Shown here piece after piece: positions 22,515 through 32,259 of a stretch of 64,000 nt of DNA; position 1 is the stretch's first letter, and each line of letters starts with the position of its first letter. Origin of the DNA: Epiperipatus broadwayi (lineage: Eukaryota > Onychophora > Udeonychophora > Euonychophora > Peripatidae); the NCBI GenBank assembly GCA_028023455.1, contig JAQFVV010000056.1, positions 4,735,717 through 4,799,716 on the forward strand, read 5' to 3'. Made by a program: the position numbers and the translations under genes. Under the pieces are notes generated by a model. The model had not been told where the DNA came from. It did no database searches and saw nothing but the letters and a program-made list of their open reading frames with translations.

Positions 22515-24156
22515 AAAGTAATATATTAATTTAGAATTCTTGTTTCATTTAACTGTATGAATTAATGTTTTCGAGAAAAAGTCACATAACAAATCAAAAA
22601 TATATGCACAACCCTTCTTATTTATAAATCTTCTATGCTTTTAAACATTATAAATAACAGGTTTTATATATAAACATTAATTACTGTATAGCCTTTTTTT
22701 AAAAAAAAAAATTTTTTTAGTTGTATATTTTAATAATAATATATAAAAAAAAAACTTATTTTCTATTTTGTCTTTCCATATTTTACAAATTTTATAAAAA
22801 TGTAAACTCAGAAAATTATATAAGTGCAAAAAAAAAAAAATTAAATATCAATTTTGCAAACAAAAAATGCTAATTAACAGAAAAAAATAAAAGTAAACTT
22901 TCAAAGTCAAGACTTTATCTTAAGGTTTTAGGTTAAAAATTTGTTTTAACAAAAAAAAAATGTCTAAAAAAATTTGTATATATATTGGTTAAAATATAAG
23001 TTCAAATAATGAAAATATTTTGGAAATACTAATATTCAACTTTTAGTTTCAAGCAAAACAAAATTCTAAGTCGGCATCAGTAAAATAGCTAATATAATGA
23101 AATAAAATCTAAATGTCAATGCTATTTTCTTATTAAGCAACAAATATTTTATAATTTTACAAGAAAAAATAATGAAAAGGTAAACAATTAGCTAATGAAC
23201 AAAAGAAAACCTGAACGAGCAGTGACTGCAAGGTTGAACTTTTATAAAATACAATCGTCACATAGGAAAGATGCCAAGACTATTTTTAGACAATGGACAA
23301 TCTTATTACTACTTTTGTACCAATTCATCACTCATAAACATTTGTAACAATAATAAGTCATTACATTAATAATACAAAAGGTAAGTAGAATAAATGTATA
23401 TTCAGTTTTTTTTAATGAGGTAAACATAAATACATAAATGCTGTAACATATATTTGTTTCTATATGGAATGAGTATGTTGTCCCTCTAGTAACTTTTTAG
23501 TATTTCTGTTTCTTTTATTTTGATCATTTACTGCTTCTGACATCTAGGTATTTTAGCTGGTAAAATTATGCTTAATTAAAATGTGTAACATCAAATGATT
23601 AAAACAGATTTCTGTCAGTAAAGGCAAACAACCAATTACAACACCAACAAAATTCTTATTTGAAAAGCACTTAAGAGATTAACTCTTCTACATATAAATC
23701 TTTAATAATATGTGTAACATCATGCTTGCTGTAAAAAGTTCGCAATCATAATGCATACATATTCTTTGTTATTAATGCCACTTTTAAACATTTAACAATT
23801 TTATTTTGTAATATTAAAAACTTTTTTATATAAAAATGCTTGGCTTTGAAGATATTTTTTAATAATAAAAAACTGAAACTTTTTTTTCACTCCCTACAAT
23901 GTTCAAACTAAAGGTCATACTTATATGAAAAATTAATTTATTAATGTGAAGCTCTGATGTAATACATTTGATCATTTGCAGGTGAGCTACTTTTAATAGA
24001 TATTGAGTACATTTATAATACTTTTATCACTATAATAAAATATATATTTAAAGATTTTTTACTTGTCTTTTCCCCTCTTTTCTATAAAATTCATGTCATC
24101 TTATTTAAAGATTTCCACATTACCTTTTCTCTCTATTTTTACTTTTTTGTAAGGAA
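22515..24156. other. AT-rich intergenic DNA
   Basis: Homopolymer A and T runs are common (for example about 22695-22720 and 22830-22842). I see no gene or recognisable repeat. Confidence 0.55.
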
Positions 24157-24717
24157 TTTATTATAAAAAGATGATATGTTGGACTATTTCCATCATTTAT
24201 GCCTTTGACAGAATAGCTCAGTTGGTAGAGCATTTGCCTTAAATTCAATATTCAAGAAACTAAAGGTGTGAGTTCAACTTATAAGTGAATATTGTCACTG
24301 TGCATATAGGCTAGCAACACCTGAAGAAGAGTGGAGAATAATACTACTCAAAACGTTGTGCAATTACTAACCTGTATTGTCTCTTTGTGTGTTATTACTA
24401 ACAGGTTGTTTGTAACCAATAAACATCACATGACCACCGTCTCTTATGCTTGTGTATAATTGTTGTTAAAACAGGCAAAAACTCACTATACGTATGTCAT
24501 ACACAGCAAGCTCCTCACTGATGAAGGCCACAAGCCAGAAACTAGTCTGGGGATATTGGATAAGTAGGCACTAGATGGGGATTTTATGCACAAACCTTCT
24601 GGCATCCATTGATTACTTTAGCTTGTTGTGTGTGGCATACGTATAGTGAGTTTTGCCTGTTTTAAGTTGTTTGTATTTGGAAAGTTTAAATAAAGTTTAA
24701 AATTTTATTATAAAAAG
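24157..24717 (+). mobile_element. tRNA-derived FB1 element with 14-bp TSD and a nested FB3 insertion
   Basis: Flanking repeats TTTATTATAAAAAG lie at 24157-24170 and 24704-24717. The insert begins ATGATATGTTGGACTATTTC and carries GAATAGCTCAGTTGGTAGAG (a clear A box, about 24213), then GGTGTGAGTTCAACTT (B-box-like, about 24265) and the family body AGTGGAGAATAATACTACTC ... TCTTTGTGTGTTATTACTAA, ending TTAAATAAAGTTTAAAAT. Its body is interrupted after GTTGTTTGTA (24405-24414), which is repeated at 24666-24675 around the FB3 copy. A variable-length TSD and internal polymerase III-type boxes argue for a SINE. Confidence 0.85.
24415..24665. mobile_element. FB3 element nested in FB1
   Basis: The insert is bounded by the 10-bp repeat GTTGTTTGTA. 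It starts ACCAATAAACATCACATGAC; after TTAA (24466-24469) comes AACAGGCAAAAACTCACTAT, mirrored at the right end as ATAGTGAGTTTTGCCTGTT before TTAA (24662-24665). The inverted ends are about 44 bp. The core shares GAAACTAGTCTGGGGATATT and GGCACTAGATGGGGATTTTA with the copies at 7.1, 28-29 and 57 kb. Confidence 0.8.
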
Positions 24718-24719
24718 TT

Positions 24720-25740
24720 TTTGTTTTCTATTGTCTAGTAAATAACAAGAAAAGAATGAATTAAAAATTGAATGGTCAGACAAATACTTTAAAATTACAA
24801 ATTAAAAACATAGCACTTATGTCAATTATATCTATTAATTTACAAGTATTTATTTTAACTGTGCTTTAGCTTTAATTTTATTTTAAAATGTATGTATATT
24901 AATTGATTTATAGTACTATGATATTGTTTTTTTTAATATATATTTTTAATAAATTGTTACTCATTCTAAAATAAAAATGCAGTACAATAATAAAAATTGG
25001 AGGCTTCTCTAGATTGTCAAAATTAGCTAAATAGATATGTGTTCTGATAGTGGATAGCTAACATTATAATATTCTTTAAAAAAAATTCAGATCTTTTGTT
25101 GGTTCTATTAAACACAACTAAATTGAAATTCATATATAGCAGATAGAAGTCTTTAATTTTTAATAGACTCTATAGCTAAACAAATTACTTTTTCTATGTT
25201 TGTTACTAGAAATTGCTTTCCAAATAACTAACATATTAAAAGTATTTTAAAAACAATACAATAATTATGTAATAAATTTTAAAAAGCTTTATTACATTTC
25301 TGATTTTACTAGAACAACATAAATTTTTTGTGTATATCACATAAGTTTAAACATTTAAAAAGCATATTTTAATATAATAGTAAAAATAAAACATATTTTA
25401 TAATTAATGTTAATATATCAATTTAATAAATATGTGTTAAAGATGAAATAGCTGTAGTAATAAAAATAGTTGTTTTTTTCTATGTATAGTACAAACAATG
25501 CCCATCAAAAGGTTAGGATTAATATTTGCACTTTAGAGTTTTTTTATATTTGAATTCCTCCTGCTGTCCAGAAATAAAAATTAATATATAAAATCACTAG
25601 CATAAAAATAGGACAATTCAGTGCAAAATGTTAGTAATGTCTTTGGACTTAAGTCAATAAGTATCATGATGAAATAAACTTTATGACAATAATAATGCCA
25701 CAAAGCATTATCTTGAAGGTTTGTGATGATGATATATTTG
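24720..25740. other. AT-rich intergenic DNA
   Basis: No gene or recognisable repeat is seen. A 70-codon antisense frame at 25581-25793 has no domain character and runs into a repeat. Confidence 0.5.
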
Positions 25741-25744
25741 ATGT

Positions 25745-26012
25745 GATAACATGGTGTACTATTTCCGTCATTTATCATGAAATGTTGAAACACTTTATTA
25801 GTAGTAGCACAGAAATAGACAACACAGATTAGTAATTACACAATGTTTTGAGAAATATTATTTTTCGTTCTTCTTTATGTGTTGCTGGCCTGACCAGTGA
25901 CTTTAGAGTCAAACTTATATTTTTATATTATTGAATATTGAATTTTAAGGCATTTCTCTAACCACCTGAGCTATTCAGTAATGATAGATGATAGAAATAA
26001 TCCAACAAATTA
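25745..26012 (-). mobile_element. FB1 element, antisense copy
   Basis: On the minus strand it starts TGTTGGATTATTTCTATCAT. It has GAATAGCTCAGGTGGTTAGA (A box), ATAAGTTTGACTCTAAAG (B-box-like), TCACTGGTCAGGCCAGCAAC, ATTACTAATCTGTGTTGTCT, and ends GATAAATGACGGAAATAGT. The two ends are inverted copies of each other for about 25 bp. Flanks read GATGTGATAAC on the left and AATGTGATGAG on the right, an imperfect target-site duplication. Confidence 0.8.
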
Positions 26013-26360
26013 ATGTGATGAGCTCCACTAAAAGATTAGTCATAAACAAACAGCTTTTTTCTTTAATAACGAAATTAAAAATGCTTGCTCATATTATTTT
26101 TTAAAATAGTATCTTCTGATTATAAAAGACAAAATAGCATTTTAAATAATCCACTTGAGGATAATATCTCAAAAAAAATTTTAATATAAAAATAGCAGAG
26201 AAACAGAGTATTTTTCACTAGGCTTTCCAATTTTTATTCTTGAGAGTCTGAACAGCTGTTCTTTCTTATTTTAAACTCTAGATAAAAATATTTAAATAAC
26301 CATTTTATTAGTCAATATATTTATACTAGTCAATATATCATTATATAGATTAAGTATAGA
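26012..26360. other. AT-rich intergenic DNA
   Basis: No gene or recognisable repeat is seen. Confidence 0.5.
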
Positions 26361-26363
26361 TTG

Positions 26364-26475
26364 TTTTTTTTTCATATGTCATAGCATCGGCCGGGATGCG
26401 AACCCATAACCGTCTGCAACCAACTACTTGCTTGCATGGTGGCTGCAATACCTCTTGGCTAACAACGCAAGACAA
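26364..26475 (-). mobile_element. tRNA-derived SINE (family S1), antisense
   Basis: On the minus strand: GTTGTTAGCCAAGAGGTATT (A-box region), GGTTATGGGTTCGCATCCCG (a well-preserved B box, GGTTCGCATCC), GGCCGATGCTATGACATATG, then an A run. The order is the same as in the copies at 6.85 and 30.7 kb. Confidence 0.85.
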
Positions 26476-26479
26476 ACAA

Positions 26480-27635
26480 TTCTATTGAAACAATTTCAAA
26501 TTTATACCTTTTTTAAAATATAGTTAATAGAACATAGTATATGAATGTACTACTCTTATACCACAAAGCATTTAATAATATTATATTAATTCAACAAAAT
26601 AACTTGAGTATATTTGGATGAATCTTCCTGATCAATAGGCAAAGATGCATACTAGATAACTAGAAAACTTTATTCAGTTATGTAATATTAAAACTAAAGT
26701 GCATTAATCATTATATAATGTTTTTGAGTGATAAACTTTTCCTGCAGTCTATATTGAATTTAATTAAACATCATTATTTAACTGCAAACAAAAGAAGATG
26801 AAGTATTTTCAACAGCAGCCTGAGATATAGATAAAGGAATATAGATTTATGTAATATGAATTACAGAATTCATCACGCATGGAGAAAGTTTTCACAACCA
26901 CATTTATATCAGACAAATTTTATTCCCAGATAAAATTGTTTTACTTATATATACATCAGGCTACAATTGAATTTAATTCATTTTTTTCATTTTGCACTAA
27001 GGCAAGGATATTAAAAGATGTTTATTTAAATTTAGTATAGTTGGTGCTTGGAGTATTCATCACCCCAAAATATTATATATTGATTAGCCCTGCTCAATTT
27101 TAATGTTACATATTTATTATGAGTACAGTTGTTTTTTTAAAATTACTTAAATGTATACTTAGAGAACTAGCCTTGTAAAAATGATTTAATGCTGATTAAA
27201 CGTTCCTGTATAAAAGATCCACATTATTTAGAAATTACAATTTTTATTATCATATATAAGTGGATAACTAGCTTGGTTGATTATTATTTTTAATTATTTT
27301 TATGCTAAAGTTAAGCTGATTCAATAATAATAGTAATTCTGTCAGGATAATAAAAAAGTCTACAGTATCAATGTTGCTAAAAATGATAAATTTGATTATA
27401 TAGTAGTTAGAACTTAATATATTGGAGCTGCCATAGAGTACCTCATATAAAATGATGGTCAAGTCAGCAAATGCAAATAAAAGCATTAGTTATAAATGAA
27501 TATATACTATGTATAGGATGAGGACTGATAAAATCTGTTGCTAGTTTTCGATTTGAGCATAATAATGAAAAAAGAAATTCATTCTGCACAGTTTTGTCAT
27601 TAATTTAGATTATTGATAGAACCGCTTAACATCAT
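26480..27635. other. AT-rich intergenic DNA
   Basis: No gene is recognised. A 72-codon antisense frame (27268-27486) is a low-complexity Leu/Ile/Asn run without domain features. Confidence 0.5.
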
Positions 27636-27640
27636 GAACA

Positions 27641-27679
27641 GGTTTGCTTCTCCGCCGATGCTTTGACATATGAAAAAAA
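27641..27679 (+). mobile_element. SINE S1 3'-end fragment
   Basis: GTTTGCTTCTCCGCCGATGC followed by TTTGACATATGAAAAAAA is the S1 family 3' end. The tRNA-like half is missing or unrecognisable. Confidence 0.7.
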
Positions 27680-27849
27680 CAATAATAATAAGTTTTACAT
27701 ATTTTTTGGTATTGATCAAAAAATAATATTAGCTAGCACAAATCAGATTAATTTGTTTCAATATTAAATAAAGAAGGTATAGGGCTTTATTGCTTGGGAG
27801 TTTATAAGAGGTTTGAGCATCCAGAGCTCTAAAGAACATACTTGATCAT

Positions 27850-27900
27850 GAGATGTCCAGATTCCCCAAGTCAGATGCTCTACCAACTGTGCCCATAATT
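27850..27900 (-). mobile_element. tRNA-like fragment, antisense
   Basis: On the minus strand: GGGCACAGTTGGTAGAGCAT followed by CTGACTTGGGGAATCTGGAC. This is the 5' half of a tRNA-like sequence (A box AGTTGGTAGAGC and an anticodon arm). No T arm follows, so it is a relic of a tRNA-derived SINE or a tRNA pseudogene. Confidence 0.6.
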
Positions 27901-28007
27901 TAATTATTTTTGATTTGTAACATTTTGATCATCTCCTAGTCAGCTTATTTATTAAAGCCAGTTTTATTTGAATTGTTGAATCCATTTAAATATTTTAAAA
28001 ATGAAAA

Positions 28008-29073
28008 TAGTAGCAAACTCTGCATACAGTAGTGCCACTCAGTGCAGGCCAGAGTAATCAATGGATTCCAGAAGGATTATGCATAAAATCCCTATCTAGT
28101 GCCTATTTATATAATATCCCCAGACTAGTTTCTGGCTTGTGACCTTAGTCAGTGAGAAGCCTTGGATATGAGAGCACTGCACCTAGATCTTAGTATCTAA
28201 TGCAACCTCCAGCAGTCACCTTTTATCGCTATTTAACTACAAAACTATGAGAATGAAAATCCAATATTATTTTTAATCCAAGCTCATTAGCTTATACAGT
28301 CATATAGGCCTGAACTCAGTTCAGTAGCCATACATTTTGGTGTCTTTGGTTCTTTAATAACCATAGCCACCACTATCCTATTATGCAGCATTGGTGTTAA
28401 ACCACTAAACATCACATGGTCACTGTTTCTTATGCTTGCTCATAACTTATTAAAACAGGCAAAGTCTTCATATAGTAGTACCACTCAGTGCAAGCCAGAG
28501 GAATCAATGGATGCCAGAAGGCTTGTGCATAAAATTTCTATCTAGTGTCTACTCATCCAATATCACCAGAATAGTTTCTGCACTGAGAGGCACTACTGCA
28601 TGGAGAGTTTTTCCTATTTTAATAACAGCTATGAGCAAGCATAATGAACAGTGATTGTGTGATGTTTAGTGGTTTAACACAAATCCTGACTAATAAGATA
28701 GTGATGGCTATTGTTATTAAAGAACCAAAACACAAAATGTATGGGTACTGAACTGAGTTCAGACCTATATGACTTAAGCTAATGAGCTTGGATTGAAAAT
28801 AGCATTGTGTTTTCAATTTTATTCTCATAGTTTTGTAGTTAAATAGAGATAAAAGGTGGCTGCTGGAGGATTGCATTAGATCTTAAGATCTAGGTGCTGT
28901 GCTCTTAGATCCAAAGCTTTTCACTGACAAAATTCAGAAGCCAGAAACTAGTCTGGGGATATTGGATGGGTATGCACTAGATAGGGATTTTATGCACAAG
29001 CCTTTTGGCATCCATTGATTACTCTGGCTTGCACTGAGTGGCACTACTGTATGGAGAGTTTTGCCTGTTTTAA
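28008..29073. repeat. large palindrome of FB3-type sequence, arms nearly 0.5 kb
   Basis: The left arm (about 28008-28491) reads, in order: GCAAACTCTGCATACAGTAG, AGTGCCACTCAGTGC, CCCAGACTAGTTTCTGGCTT, GCACTGCACCTAGATCTTAG, CTGAACTCAGTTCAGTAG, TGTTAAACCACTAAACATCA and AAAACAGGCAAAGTC. The right arm (about 28581-29073) carries the reverse complement of all of these in mirrored order. The spacer is about 90 bp. FB3 termini occur at all four arm ends (near 28010, 28453, 28619 and 29070), so each arm holds one element body plus a second terminus. An antisense 85-codon frame at 28619-28876 is a by-product. Past 29073 the mirrored flank (TTATGAGCAAGCATAAG ...) continues to about 29130. Confidence 0.85.
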
Positions 29074-29235
29074 TAACAGTTATGAGCAAGCATAAGAAAT
29101 GGTGATCATGTGATATTTAGTGGCTTACATTTCTAATAAATCAAGTCTATTTTACTCAATTGTAATAGTATACACAAGTGCTTTAACATGTTGGGTGAAG
29201 AAGCTGTTAATATTAAGAAAAACAATCAAAGTAAA

Positions 29236-29862
29236 TTAATGTAGGATAAGTGCTTTGGAGGTTTTGTCCCTCATAATCATAGCCAAAACAGATTTTGTTG
29301 TTGTTATGATATTGATAAATGGTAATGTATGCAAATGCATATCTAAATTAACTTGTCCATTTACTAGAGATAGCGAATATGTGTCACATCTATTTATCAT
29401 GTTGTTATCGTTGATGATAAAATATGTTTCTTTTGTCTTCCTTTTGCAATCATTAGCCTCAGTGTACACTATTATGGGGTTAGAGGGTTTGAACATATGA
29501 CCAGCCTGCTTCTCATGTTCAAAGAATATTGAGATGTTGTCATTGTTCTTTTTTGCTCTTCTGTATTTATACATGTGCTGAACAGCTCTGTTATTGATAG
29601 TGGCCTTTGTCTCTCCATAATATGTGGTGCTGCATCCAGTCTGAGGGCATTAAATGCTATATACAACTTGGGCGATTTGAGGTGGATTGATTCTGTCCAT
29701 TATTAATGAGTCTGTTAGTATGGGGGGGGGTGCAGAAGCTGACTTTAAATTTATTAGATAAAATTTTTATAAGCTGTTTAAATACTTTGGGGGTGTAAGG
29801 GAGGGTGATTTGAGGTTTATTTTTAATAGTGTTGTTAGCTGTTTATTTTATATAATAATGGT
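29236..29862 (-). pseudogene. Penelope-like element: C-terminal GIY-YIG endonuclease remnant
   Basis: On the minus strand the reading goes KPQITLPYTPKVFKQLIKIL and KVSFC (the RT-to-endonuclease linker typical of Penelope-like elements), then INPPQIAQVVYSI-stop-CP, GCSTTYYGETKATINNRAVQ and ISIFFEHEKQAGH. VVYSI and YYGET correspond to the GIY and YIG parts; the conserved Arg (NNR), the following His and the EH(x)nH pair are kept. A frame change falls at the run of nine G (plus strand 29722-29730), and one in-frame stop falls just before CPQTGC. Past the domain, an open tail reaches 29236. No RT domain is visible upstream, so the copy is 5'-truncated. Known members use this endonuclease for integration; this one is inactive. 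Confidence 0.88.
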
Positions 29863-29869
29863 TTAATGT

Positions 29870-30690
29870 TAAAAACAAATGTAAGATAATTATAAAAAGT
29901 ACCACTAGTTACAACAATGCAAAGTTCACCTGTTGAAAGGTCAATGTACAACAAAGTGTATTATGTGCCATGATTGGAAAACCAAGTATTGAATTTTTTT
30001 TCAAGTTTTGTTTTTATTTTTTTAGAAATTAATTTTTAATGTAGGATTAACAAATTTTTTATTTTGGCTTACAACTACATATTCATACAGCTTATGATGG
30101 TTAAAATAAACTTTTTCATTGAATAGTTTGTTATGTAGATAGTATTAATCCATCCCTATTTCATCAAGTAATTAAAACAACTGTGCTTAGACATGATACT
30201 TTTTTTTTTAAAAATAAACTTTTAGCATTTTCATTTTAATATTATATAGTACTGCAAATAAATACATTTTCATATAGCTTATGAATGAGTTAACATTAAC
30301 ATTGCAGATACTACACTCTACATATTTTCAAAATAGTTTTTAACATTAAAAGCCCTTGACATAATTTTTGTCTTTACTTTTAAAATCAAAAATTTTAGTA
30401 TAGAATTGTAAATTTTTTGATTTTACACATCAGGCATGGTTGAAAATTAATATGCATTATAGATGTCCATATTGCATACGAATAAACACATCTGATTTTT
30501 TTTAACTGTTCAACTTTTTCATTGGTGAATGCACTTCAACCACTGATATTTTTTGCAAGTATTTTTTGAAGTCATATTAGCTGATCTAAAATATTTGGAA
30601 AATAGAAGGTTTGAATTTATGCTTTTCAGAATTAATGGAGTCGAGCTATATATATATCAAATCAGTTTATTGATTTTCAAGTTTTAAATT
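29870..30690. other. AT-rich intergenic DNA
   Basis: No gene or repeat recognised. Confidence 0.5.
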
Positions 30691-30705
30691 GCCCAAAATA
30701 TTGTC

Positions 30706-30818
30706 AAGTTGTTGGTAGCCAAGATGTCAGTGCAGCTGCCTTGAAGCAAGCAATTGCTTGCAGACAGTTGTCGTATGTTCACTTTCCGGCCGATGCTTTG
30801 ACATATGGAAAAAAATGT
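30706..30818 (+). mobile_element. tRNA-derived SINE (family S1) with 13-bp TSD
   Basis: The insert begins AAGTTGTTGGTAGCCAAGAT, continues GTCAGTGCAGCTGCC, TGTCGTATGTTCACTTTCCG (B-box region) and GGCCGATGCTTTGACATATG, then an A run. CCAAAATATTGTC is repeated exactly at 30693-30705 and 30819-30831. The anticodon-arm region has been enlarged by AAGCAAGCAATTGCTTGC, a palindrome. Confidence 0.88.
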
Positions 30819-30839
30819 CCAAAATATTGTCTTTATTAT

Positions 30840-31140
30840 AAAATATAAAATACTAATTAACTTAAAATAAAATGTATAATAATTAAGATTAAATAAAGTT
30901 TACTTATAATGTCTAATTAGTTTTTATTTTTTAAAAAAAAACTATTAAGCATCTTGAAAAAATGAAAATTTTAGTCAGATGCAGTAAATAAATTTCATTT
31001 AGTTTGTTATCACTTTTATTTAAAGTTGATTAATGTTTTATATTCTAATATTTTATGCTGACTCAAATGTAAGACTATGAAAAATAAAGAATAATTATTA
31101 TTTGCGTATATACACATACATATAATATAATGCAATTTTA
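30840..31140. other. AT-rich intergenic DNA
   Basis: No gene or repeat recognised. Confidence 0.5.
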
Positions 31141-31154
31141 AATTATACACTTTC

Positions 31155-31605
31155 ATATATCATCATCAACAGTATTTTGTCAGATGGACAGGTCCAGAGA
31201 GTAGTTACATCATCAATTCATCTATTTTCCCACTCCATTTTCTTTATTGTTCAGCTCTTCAATTCCACATAACTCTTCCCATCTCTTATACTAGTCAACA
31301 ATGTCAATCTTTTCCATTCTTTCTTCTTGCTTCTATTCACTTTTCCTCCAAAACATTTTCCATTAAACTATTTTTTTAAAAAAATAAATATCCAATTCGG
31401 TTTTTCTTTCTAATTTCCTCAAACAATCTTCTTTTTCCATTTACTTTTTCAAACATCTTCATTTGTTATTTTATTCGTCCAATTGATTTTTTCCTTATTC
31501 TCTATGTCAACATCTCAAAGGTTTCCAATCTATTTCTAATTATATTAATCATTGTTCATGTTTCCCAACTGTACAATAGTACACTCCATACATGCATTTA
31601 ATTAA
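31155..31605 (-). pseudogene. RTE-like LINE C-terminal region, antisense
   Basis: On the minus strand, broken frames keep the pattern of the C-terminal part of RTE-type EN-RT proteins: TNEDV after a degraded RI-WT segment, KKKIV, a KW-IGHI-equivalent (NWIFIYF), GKCFGGKVNRSKKK (the LEGKVEGKRKKGR pattern), RLTLLTSIRDGKSYVELKS, then an ATGATGATATATG tail near 31155. It differs from copies A-E and so belongs to a second RTE-like family. Similarity is by pattern only and stops are frequent. Confidence 0.6.
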
Positions 31606-31619
31606 TCTTTTTTTTTAAT

Positions 31620-32100
31620 TCTCTCTTCAAAAGTCAAAAAAATATTTAACACAAAGTAAATAATGCAATTATAAAAAGGCAGTTCAATAAAAAAAATTCT
31701 AAATGAAAAAGGAAAAGCATATTGACATGCAAATGATCAAAATTTTGAAAATTGATGTTTTATTTTTATTGAATATTTGCTTAAATTGGGCATTATTTAA
31801 CTCAGATTCTTTCATTGTTAATTTAGTTGATTGTAATTTATCACATATTTCACAATTTGTTTTAAATGAGTAGAATTTCCATCACAATTAACTTTTTTGT
31901 TTTGGACTCAAACAAATTTTTGTACAATAATTTACAACAGTAATGCAACATAGAATAATACTTTTACCTTGATGGCAGTACATAATTGGTTGTATGAGGT
32001 GAAAATTCATTTATAAATTTTTATTTTTTTAAATTTTTATTTAATATTTTTTGGTCTGTGATTTATTAAAACTATGAATGATAAATCCTATGAATAAAGA
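31620..32100. other. AT-rich intergenic DNA
   Basis: No gene or repeat recognised. Confidence 0.5.
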
Positions 32101-32114
32101 GAACTATATATATA

Positions 32115-32250
32115 TCATTAAAACCCAGTCAACACATAGACAATCCCAATATCAATAACAATCAACAATTTTAAACTGTTGTCAAGGCAACCTCTTTTTA
32201 ACAATAAGGGTGAAACCCTACCTTTGTTAATAGTTCAATGTATTTATATA
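32115..32250. repeat. unassigned higher-complexity block with a small hairpin
   Basis: This segment is less AT-rich than its surroundings and includes ATAAGGGTGAAACCCTACCT, which can fold (AGGGT / ACCCT). It looks like a repeat relic, but no second copy is visible in the window. Confidence 0.35.
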
Positions 32251-32259
32251 GATAGTAAA

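Noticed and set aside
24190-24290. A functional tRNA gene
   Set aside because: The A box is good, but the acceptor stem and T arm do not close, and the sequence is part of a repeat with a target duplication.
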